A DNA stretch of 64,000 nucleotides from assembly GCA_949316235.1 (NCBI GenBank), contig OX438754.1, positions 7,301,501 through 7,365,500 on the forward strand, read 5' to 3'. Below are positions 26,596-37,330 of this stretch, in pieces. A model generated the notes under the pieces. It was given only the letters and a program-made list of their open reading frames with translations. It was not told where the DNA came from and ran no database searches. Source of the stretch: Oegoconia quadripuncta (lineage: Eukaryota > Arthropoda > Insecta > Lepidoptera > Autostichidae). The position numbers were made by a program, and so were the translations under genes. Position 1 is the first letter of the stretch. Each line of letters starts with the position of its first letter.

Positions 26596-27113
26596 GGGGG
26601 CCAATCGCGCTATTTTACAATGGTTTCACCGTTCTTTTTTTTTATGCACAACGGGTTGGTACTTGACCTCAATCACACCTGATGTTAAGTGATGATGAGG
26701 TAGAAGGTGGAAGCGTACTGACCCGGGAACCCCAACATATTTGGGGGACTGCCTATCTTATCTCTGACAACCGGGACACAACAATGCCATTGACATTGTT
26801 GCTTGGCGGCAGATTTAGATAAGATGGTGGTAGCTGGCCAGACCAGTTCGAACTGAACGTTCTTGGCTTTGGTTTAGCTTTAGTTTAGCTGAAGTAAAAA
26901 ATGGTATCGCGCTATTTTTTGTGAACGATTATATAGTTGACGCAACCAAAATAAAACCAAACCCAAAATGTGTAGAGCTAACCACGAGTTTAGAAAAAAA
27001 CTAGGTTAATTTCCGTTTACATGATTAGCGCGACACGAAATGTGCTTAACGTAACGTTTTTAGGCATGGTTTAGCTTTGGTAATAACGTTCAAACATAGC
27101 GCGATCGGCCCCC
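26596..27113. mobile_element. MITE with 18-bp terminal inverted repeats, containing a SINE-A
   Basis: The left end GGGGGCCAATCGCGCTAT is the inverted complement of 27096-27113, with one mismatch. The interior, outside the nested SINE, has repeated gg(t)ttagcttt motifs related in inverse orientation to 55047-55275. No coding frame. Target duplication not resolved. Confidence 0.7.
26633..26848 (-). mobile_element. SINE-A copy nested inside the MITE
   Basis: It runs from a T-run and atgcacaacgggttggtact to gataagatggtggtagctgg, where it is 5'-truncated. It lies wholly inside the inverted-repeat element, so it arrived after it. Confidence 0.85.
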
Positions 27114-27464
27114 TTTTGAAAACTTTATGTTAAACAGGCGGCGATTTCAACCTGATGTCAGAGGGATGTCGGATCTTAAAGTCGGACCATCGTGGTTTCC
27201 ACGATAGAAATCGCTCGCGTGGATTTCGATCCAAATTTTTCTTGTTTGCTATCAGGTACCTCAGACAGGTCTTCTTTAAGTGCACACTCCATATCTATCC
27301 TAAATATCTTAATCCGATTTGGCTGCTCAGCAGCGAGTAAAAAACGCTTATCTTAATATTTTAAAGGAAAGTTTCTTGCTAAAACGGGGGAATTAATCAA
27401 AATTTAATTTTTTGTAATCGTCCTACAGAAACTTCTTGCCGTGAAAGTTAATAAATGTTTGATG

Positions 27465-27545
27465 AGTAAATTATAAGTCCACCTCTGTACGTGACCTATT
27501 GTTTGTACTCAGTTATATGAATTTTTCTGGGAAAAAAAAGAACAT
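27465..27545 (+). mobile_element. LINE-F 3' tail remnant
   Basis: ataagtccacctctgtacgt and gacctattgtttgtactc closely match 59700-59745, the tail of the best LINE-F end. The terminal caataaag signal is lost. Confidence 0.55.
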
Positions 27546-27587
27546 GTAATTAATAAAGCTTTACATAATTTTCAATTTCAAATTTTT

Positions 27588-28532
27588 TATTTGGAAAACT
27601 TACAGTATATTATAAAACACTATGTAAACTAGCTATAGATAGATCATAAACCAAATTGTTTCCTCAGATAAGTAGGTAACATATTTAGTATGAATGGTGT
27701 ATACAGAGAAGGGAAAAGAAATTAAATATTTCTAAATATATGTAGTAATAAAGCCTGTATGGCCGACAGAGGAGGTAGTTAAATTTAAACGCTCGTGCAG
27801 ATGAAGTAAAAATAATTGCAAATATCAAATCAGCAACAAAAAAATCCACTTAGTGTAAATTTAAACAAGTAATAGATGGGGTTTCAATTACTTGTGGATA
27901 CAGTAACTATACGCGTAGGGAGCGGAGTAGAATTTTTTTATTTGGGAAACTTACAGTATATTATAAATCACTATGTAAACTAGCTATAGATAGATCATAG
28001 ACCAAATTGTTTCCACAGATAAGTAGATAACATATTTAGTATGAATACAGAGAAGGGAAATAGGGAATATACAGAGAAGGGAAAGGAAATTAGATATTTC
28101 TGAACATTTTTTTTTTTTTTTTTTTTTTTAATTGGAATGGGATCGCTCTTGACCTTAATCTGGACTAATGTCGAGATAAGGTCTACGATGGAACGAGCTT
28201 TCCCAGAAGATGCCTATTTAACCTGACTTTAAAGAGCTGCGGGTTATATGCGATTGGAAACACAGACGGAGGCCATGCGTTCCACTCCTTAGCCGTGCGC
28301 GCATGAGAAACGAAGACCTAAAACGCTTGGTCCTTATAAATGTAGTAATAAAGCCTATATGACCGACAGAGGAGGTAGTTAAATTTAAACGCTCGTACAG
28401 ATAAAGTAAAAAAAATTGCAAATATCAAATCAGCAACAAAAAATTCCACTTAGTGTATATTTAAAGAAGTAATAGATGGGGTTTCAATTACTTGTGGATA
28501 CAGTAATTATACGCGTAGGGAGCGGAGTGGAA
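27588..28532. repeat. Tandem duplication of a 345-bp unit; second copy carries a LINE insert
   Basis: Unit 1 runs 27588-27931 and unit 2 27936-28532. Both contain cttacagtatattataaa, ctagctatagatagatcata, aagcctgtatggccgacaga (one change in unit 2) and end tacgcgtagggagcggagt. They look roughly 95% identical by eye. Unit 2 is longer only because of the insert at 28107-28335. The unit itself is unclassified and has no coding frame. Confidence 0.85.
28107..28335 (-). mobile_element. LINE 3' end inserted in the second tandem unit
   Basis: A run of about 20 T (the poly(A) tail on the minus strand) leads into a sequence whose reverse complement encodes fragments of a LINE C-terminal region (the RTAKEWNA-like stretch around 28260-28310). 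Unit 1 lacks it, which dates the insertion after the duplication. Confidence 0.7.
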
Positions 28533-28754
28533 TGAACTAATTTGTAAAATGTATAGTTGTGTTATTGTCAGAAACAAATCAAATTAAAAGCTGTCGACAT
28601 GCTTTGTGAATCTCTTAACTCTGTTAAGCTCCTGTCTTTTTCGTTAGTTTTACAATTTATGCTTATATATTAATTTAATAAGTTGTCACCTTTTACAGTT
28701 GTGATACATACATCTATACTATACTATCTATCTATCCTTTTTTGACTACAAGTA

Positions 28755-28965
28755 CACAAAAAAGACTACATGACCTCCTTCGCTAATAACCTTTATTCCA
28801 AATGGTTGGTCAGAAATATCCTAAACGTTAGCGTTTGGTTGGAAATGCTTGAAACAACATCCACGGTTCGCATTTCGAAATATAATAGAAATGCACACGT
28901 GTCAGGGGGTGAGCCTATATATCGCCGTCAAAACGTGAAAATTAATAGAAGTTTTTTGGTGGAAA
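28755..28965. repeat. Dispersed repeat shared with 63755-63925
   Basis: cctttattccaaatggttgg, cgttagcgtttgg and gtgagcctatatatcgccgt correspond in order to blocks at 63766-63905. The family is not identified. A 72-codon open frame here is not conserved at the other copy. Confidence 0.55.
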
Positions 28966-28978
28966 GTATAGAACCTGT

Positions 28979-29153
28979 TGTTAAGTGAAGATGAGGCCGA
29001 AGGTGGAAGCGTACTGATCCGGAAACCCCAACATATTTGGGGGACTGGCTATCTCTGACAACCGGAAGACAACAATGCTATTAAAATTGCTGCTTGGCCG
29101 CCGATTTAGATAAGATGGTGGAAGCTAGCGTGGTAGATGCCAGGCGGACATTG
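28979..29153 (-). mobile_element. SINE-A fragment joined to a LINE-B end
   Basis: ttaagtgaagatgaggccga through gcggacatt, both ends missing. It is followed directly by the T-run of the LINE-B tail at 29154. Confidence 0.75.
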
Positions 29154-29388
29154 TTTTTTTTTATAGTTAACTGGTTACGCGTTTGACCACAATCTCACCT
29201 GATGGAAATTGACGATGTGGCCGAAGATGAAGCATGCGATCTCAGTAGATGCCTATTCACCCTGCTCTTGAAGATCCCAAGGTTGTAGGATTCAGGAAAG
29301 ACTGACGCCGGAAGGAAATTCCATGCCTTGACTGTTCGCATTATGAATGAAGAGTCGAACTGCTTAGTGCGAATGTTCGGTATGTTTT
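29154..29388 (-). mobile_element. LINE-B 3' end
   Basis: The T-run, ttaactggttacgcgtttga and aagatgaagcatgcgatctc match the 48000-48215 copy in reverse. The coding end (LPS..FPESYNL type) is present but frameshifted. 5'-truncated at the aacataccgaacattcgc block. Confidence 0.8.
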
Positions 29389-29504
29389 AACTTTATTATA
29401 TTATATTAACTTTTGTTTTCATTTGTTTCTGACAATAAATAAGTTCTATATAAAAAATACTCCACCATGATTATCACACTGTCATATTATTCTTGTCTAA
29501 CCTT

Positions 29505-29657
29505 CTTATTCATAAACATTTACAAACGCTTTATAAGCATATTTTAGTTAAAGTATGTTTTGTATCTGTCGTTCATAAGGAAATGTCGTAATGAAAGAAA
29601 GTGACAAAACATACTTTAACTGAAACAGGCTTATATTTGTAAATGTTTATGAATAAG
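29505..29657. repeat. Long imperfect inverted repeat
   Basis: The arms 29505-29563 and 29604-29657 contain cttattcataaacatttaca / its complement, and agttaaagtatgttttg / caaaacatactttaact. The loop is about 40 bases. It resembles a foldback element or MITE. Confidence 0.75.
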
Positions 29658-29685
29658 ACGGTAATCGTGTATGTAAAATTTCATA

Positions 29686-29880
29686 TCCATGCCAACCGTG
29701 GAGGAGATCCCTCTTGGGGAGATAAACCTGGGTGCAGCATCAAGTCATCGCGAAAATCATGTTTATCTATCAAAACAAACCGTGTAACCAAAGTACAGTA
29801 TCCGTACTATTAACCATTAGGGAGTTCTCCTCGTGAGGAGATGACGTTGGCTGCAGCATCAGTTCATGTCTATCATATAA
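29686..29880. repeat. Two partial copies of a short dispersed repeat
   Basis: The blocks gggtgcagcatcaagtcatc (29730-29750) and ggctgcagcatcagttcatg (29849-29868), each preceded by a ggagat-rich stretch, are about 120 bases apart. Unclassified. Confidence 0.5.
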
Positions 29881-29881
29881 A

Positions 29882-30480
29882 TTAGACAACCGATTGGTGT
29901 AGTGGATAGTAACCCTTTCGGCGAAACCAACGTTTGCGGGTTCAAATCCCGCGAGGGGTAAAGGGTTGTGTGATGAATACGAACATTTATTCCCGAGTCA
30001 TGGATGTAATTAGACCAGATTAACGTACTGATTCCACGCAATCCGAAGACATTTAGCCGCCTCCGTGGCTCAATGTAGAACAACATTGGGTTTACGATTC
30101 GGAGGTCGCGAGTTCGAACCCCCGCGAGGTAAATGTTTAAGTACTCGGTTTGGTTGGTGGCAAGGCATTTTAAATGTCCGCCTGGCTAGCTACCACCATC
30201 TTATCTAAATCTGCCGCTAAGCAGCAATGTTAATAGCATTGTTGTGTTCCGGTTGTAAGAGATAAGATAGCCAGCCCCCTAAATGTGTTGGGGTTTCCGC
30301 GTCAGTACGCTTCCACCTTCGACATTATCTTCACTTAACATCAGGTGTGATTTAGGTCAAGTGCGAACCCGTCGTGCATGAAAAACAAAATATGTATGTA
30401 TGTTTATCCGTTATCTAGTACCTATTGCACAAGCTTTGCTTACTTTGGGACAAGATGATTGGTGTAAGTGAACGAAATAT
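29882..30480 (+). mobile_element. SINE-B copy split by SINE-A
   Basis: The head gacaaccgattggtgtagtg (box A) and gcgggttcaaatcccgcgag (box B) start it. cgagtcatggatgta follows, and the tail resumes at 30392 with tgtttatccgttatctag and ends near ggtgtaagtgaacg. SINE-A occupies 30057-30388 in between. Confidence 0.85.
30057..30388 (+). mobile_element. SINE-A copy, full length, nested in SINE-B
   Basis: Box A (cctccgtggctcaatgtaga), box B (gcgagttcgaacccccgcga), the ttatctaaatctgccgc centre and the caagtgcgaacccgtcgtgc tail are all present, followed by an A-run. Confidence 0.9.
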
Positions 30481-31386
30481 TAAAAAAACTAATTGTACTA
30501 AACGTGTATGCACAATTTCAGCTCCTAGGTCAACAGGAAATGGTTCTAATTTTACTTGCAAATTTTTAAACGGGCAACTTACATACGAACATTGGAAGTT
30601 AAATAAAAGCTTGTAAAAATGGAACTCCAATTTTTATAACCGGAGGTGTATTGCATGCCGTACCAATAAGTTTTATTAGAGTGCCAAGCTATGAGAGAGT
30701 ATTCAAAATTTAATTTCATAAGACATAAAATGATTAGGTACTTCAAAAGGATCGAAACTAAAATTCGTTAATTATTCGAAGAAAAGACTGTCTAAGAAAC
30801 TCAGGGATTTCTCTTTCACTATCACTGCCAAGATCTTGCGCCGATGAAAAAACGATACCACATTTCCCGGCCAAATGTGTGGTCTACATGATTATTCCCT
30901 TAGAATTTGATAGTTTTACATTCACTGAAGCCGTTTCAGTCCGGTATCCAGTTGAGAAACTTATCAGATTATTACAGTAGAACACATTAAGTTAGTACAC
31001 GCCCCTAATGCCAAACATAAGCGGATTTCGGATAATACACGTGCGGTCGTGATTATCACAATAGATTACTACTACAAGCTTTCCCCCGGTACTGCTCGCG
31101 TGAGATTTCTTTATAGCAAAATAATCTTCGTTAGTTACCCGTAGGAAACATTTTACTGGAATGAAAAAGTATTCTCCATTTTAACAGGATGTTTTCTAGT
31201 TATGTGCAAAGTTTCAGTTAAATACAGTGTGTGTGTATTCAGCCTGTCTGGACGTAACTCAATAATGCGTGATGGATTTGAGTGCGGAAGATTAAACGAG
31301 GGGACAGGGTCTTAAGTAGATGTTTGATTAAAGTCGGCTAAGCCGTGTTGATGATATTTAGCTGTTAATACAGATTTTGGTGTATT
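30481..31386. other. No gene seen
   Basis: This is AT-rich sequence. The only hint is 31195-31385, a weakly preserved dispersed repeat (gtgcaaagtttcagttaaat; ctaagccgtgttgatgatat). A 63-codon plus-strand open frame at 30425-30616 has no recognisable motif. Confidence 0.35.
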
Positions 31387-31697
31387 CATCATCATCAGCC
31401 CGTAAACATCCCACTGCAGGAATATAGACCTTACCTCGTATATGAGGGAGTGTGGGCCATAGTCCACCACGCTGGCTCAATGCGGATTGGGGACTTCACA
31501 TGCCTTAGAATTTTTATTTCTCAGACATGCAGGTTTCCTCACGATGTTTTCCTACACCGTTTTAAGAGCAGTCGGATAAATCCACATAAGTAATTAAATT
31601 AAATTTAAAAACTCAATGGTACATGGCCTGCCTGGGAATCGAACCCGGAATTCCCAAATTGAGAGACCGCGTCTTAACCGCTGAGCCACCGACGCTC
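31387..31697 (-). mobile_element. SINE-P copy (tRNA-headed, RTE-like tail)
   Basis: Minus strand: box A gtggctcagcggttaag, box B gggttcgattcccaggc, then a centre with ggtttcctcacgatgttttc on the plus strand, and an end at ccactgcagg... with a catcatcatcag repeat. It matches 47186-47482 along its length. Confidence 0.88.
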
Positions 31698-31714
31698 TTT
31701 TTTAGGTATTTTAG

Positions 31715-31835
31715 ATTAAATTCGGGTATAGATTCTTAACCATGTTTGATGGAAATCGCTTAAGCCGTTCGAAGATATTTAATATAGTTTGTTTAATCGG
31801 GAGTTTTTAAATTTTCAAATAGTTCTGTAACATTA
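31715..31835. repeat. Dispersed repeat (catgtttgatggaaatcg family)
   Basis: Its order of ttcttaaccatgtttgatgg, aagccgttcgaagatattta and gggagtttttaaattttca recurs at 38905-39020 and less clearly at 12240-12280 and 57490-57540. Unclassified. Confidence 0.5.
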
Positions 31836-32126
31836 GTTGGAAATTATGTTTGAAGTACGACTGGTGTCTATTCGATTGGCACACGACTAAAGTAATTTTA
31901 GGCTAATCAATCCTTTCTTGACCGTAGTCAAGTAATTTTGTGTGCTCGTAAGCACACAAAATACTTTCGAAGTCGGCGTTACTGTCAGTAAATCAATCAA
32001 CATTATAATCACTGTTACACTTGGCATTTTAAAAATGTTGGCATGGCAATTACAAAGTATTTTTTCATAAACTAGAAATAATAATAATTTCGGCAGTGAA
32101 CGTAAAAAATTATATTTTCGTTGTTT

Positions 32127-32209
32127 GACGACCTGTTTCGTGTAGTGGTTAGAAACTCTGACTGCTATACCAAAAGGTCGCGGGTTCGAATCGTCTCGTG
32201 ACGCAATTT
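32127..32209 (+). mobile_element. SINE-C head only
   Basis: gacgacctgtttcgtgtagt, then ataccaaaaggtcgcgggtt and cgaatc give a tRNA-like head. It is joined directly to a full SINE-B head at 32210, giving a composite of two tRNA-like units. The body and tail are missing. Confidence 0.7.
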
Positions 32210-32412
32210 GACGACCGATTGGTGTAGTGGATACTGACCCTGTCAACGAAACCAACGGTTGCGGGTTCGAAACCTGCGAGGGGTGAACAATTATGTGATG
32301 AATACGAACATTTATTCCCGAGTCATGGATGTTTATATAAATATTTATGTATATTTAAGTCTTGCTTAGTTTGGGACTAGATGATTGGTGTAGGTGTCCG
32401 AAGTATTTATTT
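32210..32412 (+). mobile_element. SINE-B copy
   Basis: gacgaccgattggtgtagtg with gcgggttcgaaacctgcgag, then cgagtcatggatgtttat and the tail ggactagatgattggtgtag. It is uninterrupted, so it shows the layout of the family. Confidence 0.85.
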
Positions 32413-33324
32413 ATATAACGTAGCGTGTGCTGAAACATTATGGGTAAATAGTTTTCATATAGCTATCTGAGTAAATGGTAAATCTGGGGGCACATATTAT
32501 AAAGTACTTCTCCCATTCTTACTCCTGTATAAGTTAAGATCAACAGTGATACTTTACTTACTGAAGGTAAGGGTAAATATAGGGCACTATATGACTATGT
32601 ATATTTGGATTTGTTGAAAAATCACTTGACTGAAAAAACGTTGCTAACCAAATAGCATATCGAAATAAAATTAATCGATTTTTTTTAGTTGTAATTCAAA
32701 AAAAAAGTATTCTTTTAATACAGGGTAATCCGCCGATATGTTATCGGCCGGAATATTTAATATTTATTATCGACTATCAAATTAATATTTTTTTTGGCCA
32801 AAAATTCCTTGATTTCAAGTTTTTAAAGATCCGATACATTTTGATTGAGCGTGTTAATAAATCATCATCGATAAAGTAGCACAAAAACTTTTAAAACAAT
32901 CGAACCAATATTTTCAGATATGACAAAAATACCATCCTCATGAAGAAAGAGCGTTTTCCGTCTTTTCTTGGCTTATAAGTAATAATGGAATATAACTACG
33001 GAAATTATCCATAGCGCTTATTTCAAAACTACTTGTGGAAATGAAAACTATATGGCTCAATAACAGCAAATAAGTTGTCCGCCTCGGGGTATCTGCACAA
33101 GGGTGTTCGAACGCGGCTAAAGGGGCCGCCAGACGCAGACTCGTTAGAAAATATTCAAGAGCATGTGATGCTCGGGCAAAGGTTGTTTACTTTCAACCCG
33201 CAATGAAAGGATAGTACTAGTGGCTAGTAAAAGGGGCTTATATAAATGTTTCACTTTACAAAGTAAATATAATAACAATGTAAATTTAAACTCTATACTA
33301 TTTTTCATGACCTTTTCGGTATTA
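32413..33324. other. No gene seen
   Basis: Nothing is recognised except a G+C-richer patch at 33080-33230 that matches no frame I know. Confidence 0.35.
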
Positions 33325-33545
33325 TATCATTCATCAAGGTCATCACATCAGCCACAGGACGTCCACTGCAGAACGTAGACCTTCCACATAGATTTTACGA
33401 TCAACCCGGTTGGAAGCGGTCTCCATCCTACGACTTCCCGCGATCTTCATTATTTTCCCACCAGCCATCAGGTTGTCAGTTCTTCGAGCTGTGCCCTGCC
33501 CACTGACATTTCAATTTATTAATCCGCCATGCTGAAGGTACTATG
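33325..33545 (-). mobile_element. RTE-like LINE 3' end
   Basis: catcaaggtcatcacatcag, the ccactgcagaacgtagacct block and ggaagcggtctccatc, then ccctgcccactgacatttca, are the reverse of the 3' end of the RTE-like family; the same order occurs at 19365-19900. 5'-truncated. Confidence 0.65.
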
Positions 33546-33758
33546 TCTCGCGAAGCGAGTTGGACTGCGAATTATTATATCTCTGTCAAAAATTTTGGTT
33601 GTTACTTACATTATATTGAAGTGTCCTCTAACGGAATAAAAAAAAACATGATAAAAAAACTTTTGTAATTTTTCGGAACTTATCACAATTTGCTATATCA
33701 AAACCATAGTATAGAAACCAGTTTTTGATTTTTGAATGTTTTTGTAATTTCGGAACAG

Positions 33759-33868
33759 GTTTTTTTTAATGCACAACGGGTTGGCACTTGAACTTAATCA
33801 CACCTGATGTTAAGTGACCCGGAACCCCAGATGGATGGATATTTGGGGGACTGGCTATCTTATTTCAA
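33759..33868 (-). mobile_element. SINE-A fragment with internal deletion
   Basis: atgcacaacgggttggcact and cacacctgatgttaagtgac jump to tttgggggactggctatctt. The middle of the 3' half is deleted. Confidence 0.75.
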
Positions 33869-34687
33869 CAGGAAAATAGTTTGTAATATAGTTTCTTGTA
33901 TGCTACTTCTATTCATAAACAAATAAAATATATGAAATGAAAGCAGTGCTATGGGCGCAAGATATGATGTGAAAAAGACAGTACAGCCTGAACAATTGGG
34001 CGCGTAGCTCTAAGATACAAGCACTAGAAATTGGTGTAGTGGTTTTTTGCAGAGCAAAGTTAGCGGTGCATAAAGATTCTGCTATTGCGACTCCCTTCCT
34101 GTTGTACCAGTTAAGTTAAGCCTAAGAGGCAAGGGGTCAATTAATCCAGGGCTTCTGGGAAATCGTGGGTCGTGGTGTTGCCGCACACCAACCCTTCGTC
34201 ACCAGCTGACTATAGGACAATGAGCGATGGGGTCGGCATGCAGACGCCTTATTATTATTCTCCTAATACATCGAAAGAATATAGTGAAGTATAATCAAGA
34301 GTAATCAATTATAAATCCACAGAGAGCGAAGTAGAAAACAAATAACTTCCAGTACCAATACAAACAAAGGTACATCTTAAAACACAAATCTAGTCTGCAA
34401 ACTCACAAATAAAGTGGCTACCAGCACGTAAACTGCACTGTAAAGCATTAAGCGCAATAGTACATAAAGTACACGTTGCCGGCCATGCAGATAAGCTAGA
34501 CACCCATTTGCTGAGAAAATATGCACTCAGAGTCTCTCAGGCCAGTGTTAGATAAACTGAATGGACTCGAATGCTGGGATTTGATTAATCTTTGAACACG
34601 TGACTTGGTTACATGAAGTTCTATAGTTAGTTATAGTTCTCGCAACGATACGAGCAGTACCTATAGGTACAGATACTAAGATATCGA
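33869..34687. other. No gene seen; possible decayed repeat at 33980-34240
   Basis: Bases 33980-34240 are G+C-richer and include tggtgtagtggtttt, similar to a tRNA-like box A, but no full element can be drawn. The rest is unremarkable. Confidence 0.3.
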
Positions 34688-34850
34688 AACACTCGTGGCG
34701 CAGTCAACCAGATCTATTCTTGAAAATGGAATGGATTATTACCTATGACAACAAATTTGCTACACTACTTGAATGGGTGACCAGTGTATTGGCATTTTCA
34801 CACCAGTGTTTTCGTGCTTCAGAGGACACGTCTAGGCGACGGCTTGGAAA
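34688..34850 (+). mobile_element. 5S-SINE fragment
   Basis: It starts acactcgtggcgcagtc, loses part of the 5S region, and resumes with cttgaatgggtgaccagtgt and tttcgtgcttcagaggacac, the box C end and the segment after it. 3' part lost. Confidence 0.65.
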
Positions 34851-35154
34851 ATACTGTCACCCATAATTTTGTCTACTGAAATAGGTTGTCAATGGTGATG
34901 TTATGTAAGGAACTCTTAGGCCAGGACTTCTACTCACATTGACAATCATTTTACTACCTCTACCGTGAAATTTGTAATTGTATTTTTTATATTATTTTCT
35001 TTTCGGTCATTCGAAGTGAAAAGTAGAGTGTTTTCCTCGAGACCAAAATAGATCCCAAACTTATTCTTGTTTCAAAATACCGCATTTTTTTTTCTTTACT
35101 AATGTTTGGCATACGTAATTATGTATTGCTCTATTTATATCGCCTTTATTTATA

Positions 35155-35868
35155 TTAAAACAAATCAAGTCAAATCAAAATATTTTATTTCATAGGATTA
35201 AATTATCACTTGAAAACGTCACTATTAATATTACATTTAAATTTAAATTTACTGCTCATTCACAAAGCTGACTCCCCAGAGAAGGACGAGCAAGAAACTC
35301 TAGGGTTGTTCATTTAAACAGATTATGGGTTGCGATTTGATAATTATATGAATAATAAGACAGCTATGTCCATGCTTGCATATCATTCAACAGTGATTTT
35401 ATAATAGCCTTTTGTTAATAATTTCTGTTTTATGATTGCTTTAAATTTATTTAAATGCAAATTTTTAATGTCTACTGGAACCTTATTATAAAAGTGTATA
35501 CATTGCCCTTTGAAGGATTTACTAACTTTGTGAAGTCGGCTAACATAAACAGATAACTGGTTCTTATTCATTGTATTAACATTGTGCCTATCACTATTTT
35601 TAGCGAATAAGGTTATATTTTTTTTGCATATAACAAAATCTCATAAATGTATTGAGAAGCCATTGTTAAGTTATTAATTTCCTTAAACTTATCTCTAAGA
35701 GACACTCTAGGTCCTAATTTATAAATGGCACGAATAGCACGCTTCTGCAGAACAAAAATGATATGTATGTCAGCAGCGTTTCCCCACAACAATATGCCAT
35801 ATGACATCAAGCTGTGGAAATAGCTAAAGTAAACTAGTCTTGAGGTATGATGATTAGTCATAATTATT
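35155..35868 (-). mobile_element. LINE-J copy, 3' end, 5'-truncated
   Basis: On the minus strand it encodes [20 protein letters not shown] and RAIYKLGPRVSLRDKF, a frame break near 35612, then LHKVSKSFKGQCIHFYNK and the end of the ORF. The 3' end has a cattttgatttgacttg-type repeat (35160-35182). The reverse transcriptase active site is not included. Confidence 0.85.
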
Positions 35869-36199
35869 TATACAGGGCTATTCGTTTTTGGTTTAGCATG
35901 CTGCCTATTCATGTAAACATTACAATTATAGGCTGTGTATTACCATTAATCATGTGGTTAACTAGGATGCCGACTGAAATGTGGTACATTAAAAGTTCTA
36001 GGTACCGACATTATAGTCTATTATAAATTCTACACTATTCGGTAGGTAATTGTAACATTAAGCACAAATTTTCTTATGGTTTTTTTCCCAAAACTATGCT
36101 TACGTATTTTAGGTTTCTACATTATGGAGGTCAGGTATTTGGTGTGTTTTTATTTATTTAATTTATTGAAATAGTAATAACAAAACAATAAAGAAATAT

Positions 36200-36290
36200 C
36201 CTTGCGCATACCCATAGTGTCATCTATTTCCACACAAAGCAATTAGCTTGTATTATGGACACCAGATTGTTGATAAACTATATGTATTAT
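36200..36290. mobile_element. SINE-C related remnant
   Basis: catagtgtcatctatttcca and ggacaccagattgttgataa match the body blocks at 60180-60230 and 18468-18500. Confidence 0.4.
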
Positions 36291-36472
36291 TTAGACAGTA
36301 TTACATATCTTATATTATATACATTGTGCTACCTTTATTCACAGATATGTATTACAAATTAAGTAAATAGTGGTTAAAATCAAGTGAACAAAGTGAACTG
36401 GAAAGTAATATTAGTTTCAAGTAGTAATTTACAATTATATTTTCTTCCAATTTTTTAACACGTTTAATAGTT

Positions 36473-36494
36473 GTGTGTTTGTGTGTGTGTGTAT
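36473..36494. repeat. GT microsatellite
   Basis: A short run of about ten GT units with one interruption. Confidence 0.7.
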
Positions 36495-36542
36495 TTTGCG
36501 AATTATTGTCTAAAAAAATATCAGATATAATAATATAATTCA

Positions 36543-36618
36543 TAATAAGCTGCCGAAAAAGGTTGTCTCCGCCCAGTCAGTGAATTCGTTCAAGATGGAT
36601 ACATTTTTCAAAAACTAA
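36543..36618 (+). mobile_element. Short LINE C-terminal remnant
   Basis: It encodes KLPKKVVSAQSVNSFKMD, which resembles the LPEKVVSAPSVNSFK stretch near the C-terminus of many LINE reverse transcriptase ORFs. Only about 25 codons remain. Confidence 0.4.
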
Positions 36619-37204
36619 TGATGATTTAAATATTGACTGAATAACAACATAATGAACAATGTGAACTCTTCGAACACTGTGACATAGACATACCCACAGT
36701 AATGATGCTCGTCTATAATAATATAATAATAATAAATTATCAGTATTCAGTGCCACTATTGTTATAAAAGGAATGTTATCGAAATAAACACAAAACTACG
36801 CTGCAAAGGTCGTATTCTTACTTAACACTATTCTCTTATTCCCGATTCCGTGAAAAAGATTTCCTTTTCCAAGAAAGGTATCAGGGTTTGCGTTTTCATT
36901 TTAGTAAAAGAGTAATCGCCTTTCGTACGATGGATTTGTAATAACAAAGTGCAAAGCTGCTTGCTTGCTGACTCCGTTTGGACAATCGTCCGCCTAACAC
37001 CGGGTATAGTATTGTGTGCATTTTAAATAACTATAGAATAGAAGATTCATTTATTTACCACCACAAACCATAAGTGCAATAATATAATATTATACAATGA
37101 GAAAGTTATCTCGTAAACGTATGTATGTTTATATCTATTGTTTGGTGCACAAACCTACTTGCTTTTATCCCGTTCTACTTTTTTCTCAAGATTGTCTGGT
37201 AGAA

Positions 37205-37320
37205 ATCGCTTAATAGCAATAAGACCGCCTGGTTGTACAATTTTTTTTTTGAAGCTATATTTAAGAAGTGTATTGTAGAATTTTGGGCAATAAAGTGTAC
37301 TTGATTGATTGATTGATTAT
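37205..37320 (+). mobile_element. LINE-F 3' tail with TTGA repeats
   Basis: It contains aagaccgcctggttgtaca, a T-run, gggcaataaagtgtac and a closing ttgattgattgattgatt. The layout matches 38430-38530 and 59700-59775. Confidence 0.6.
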
Positions 37321-37330
37321 CTTATAAAGT

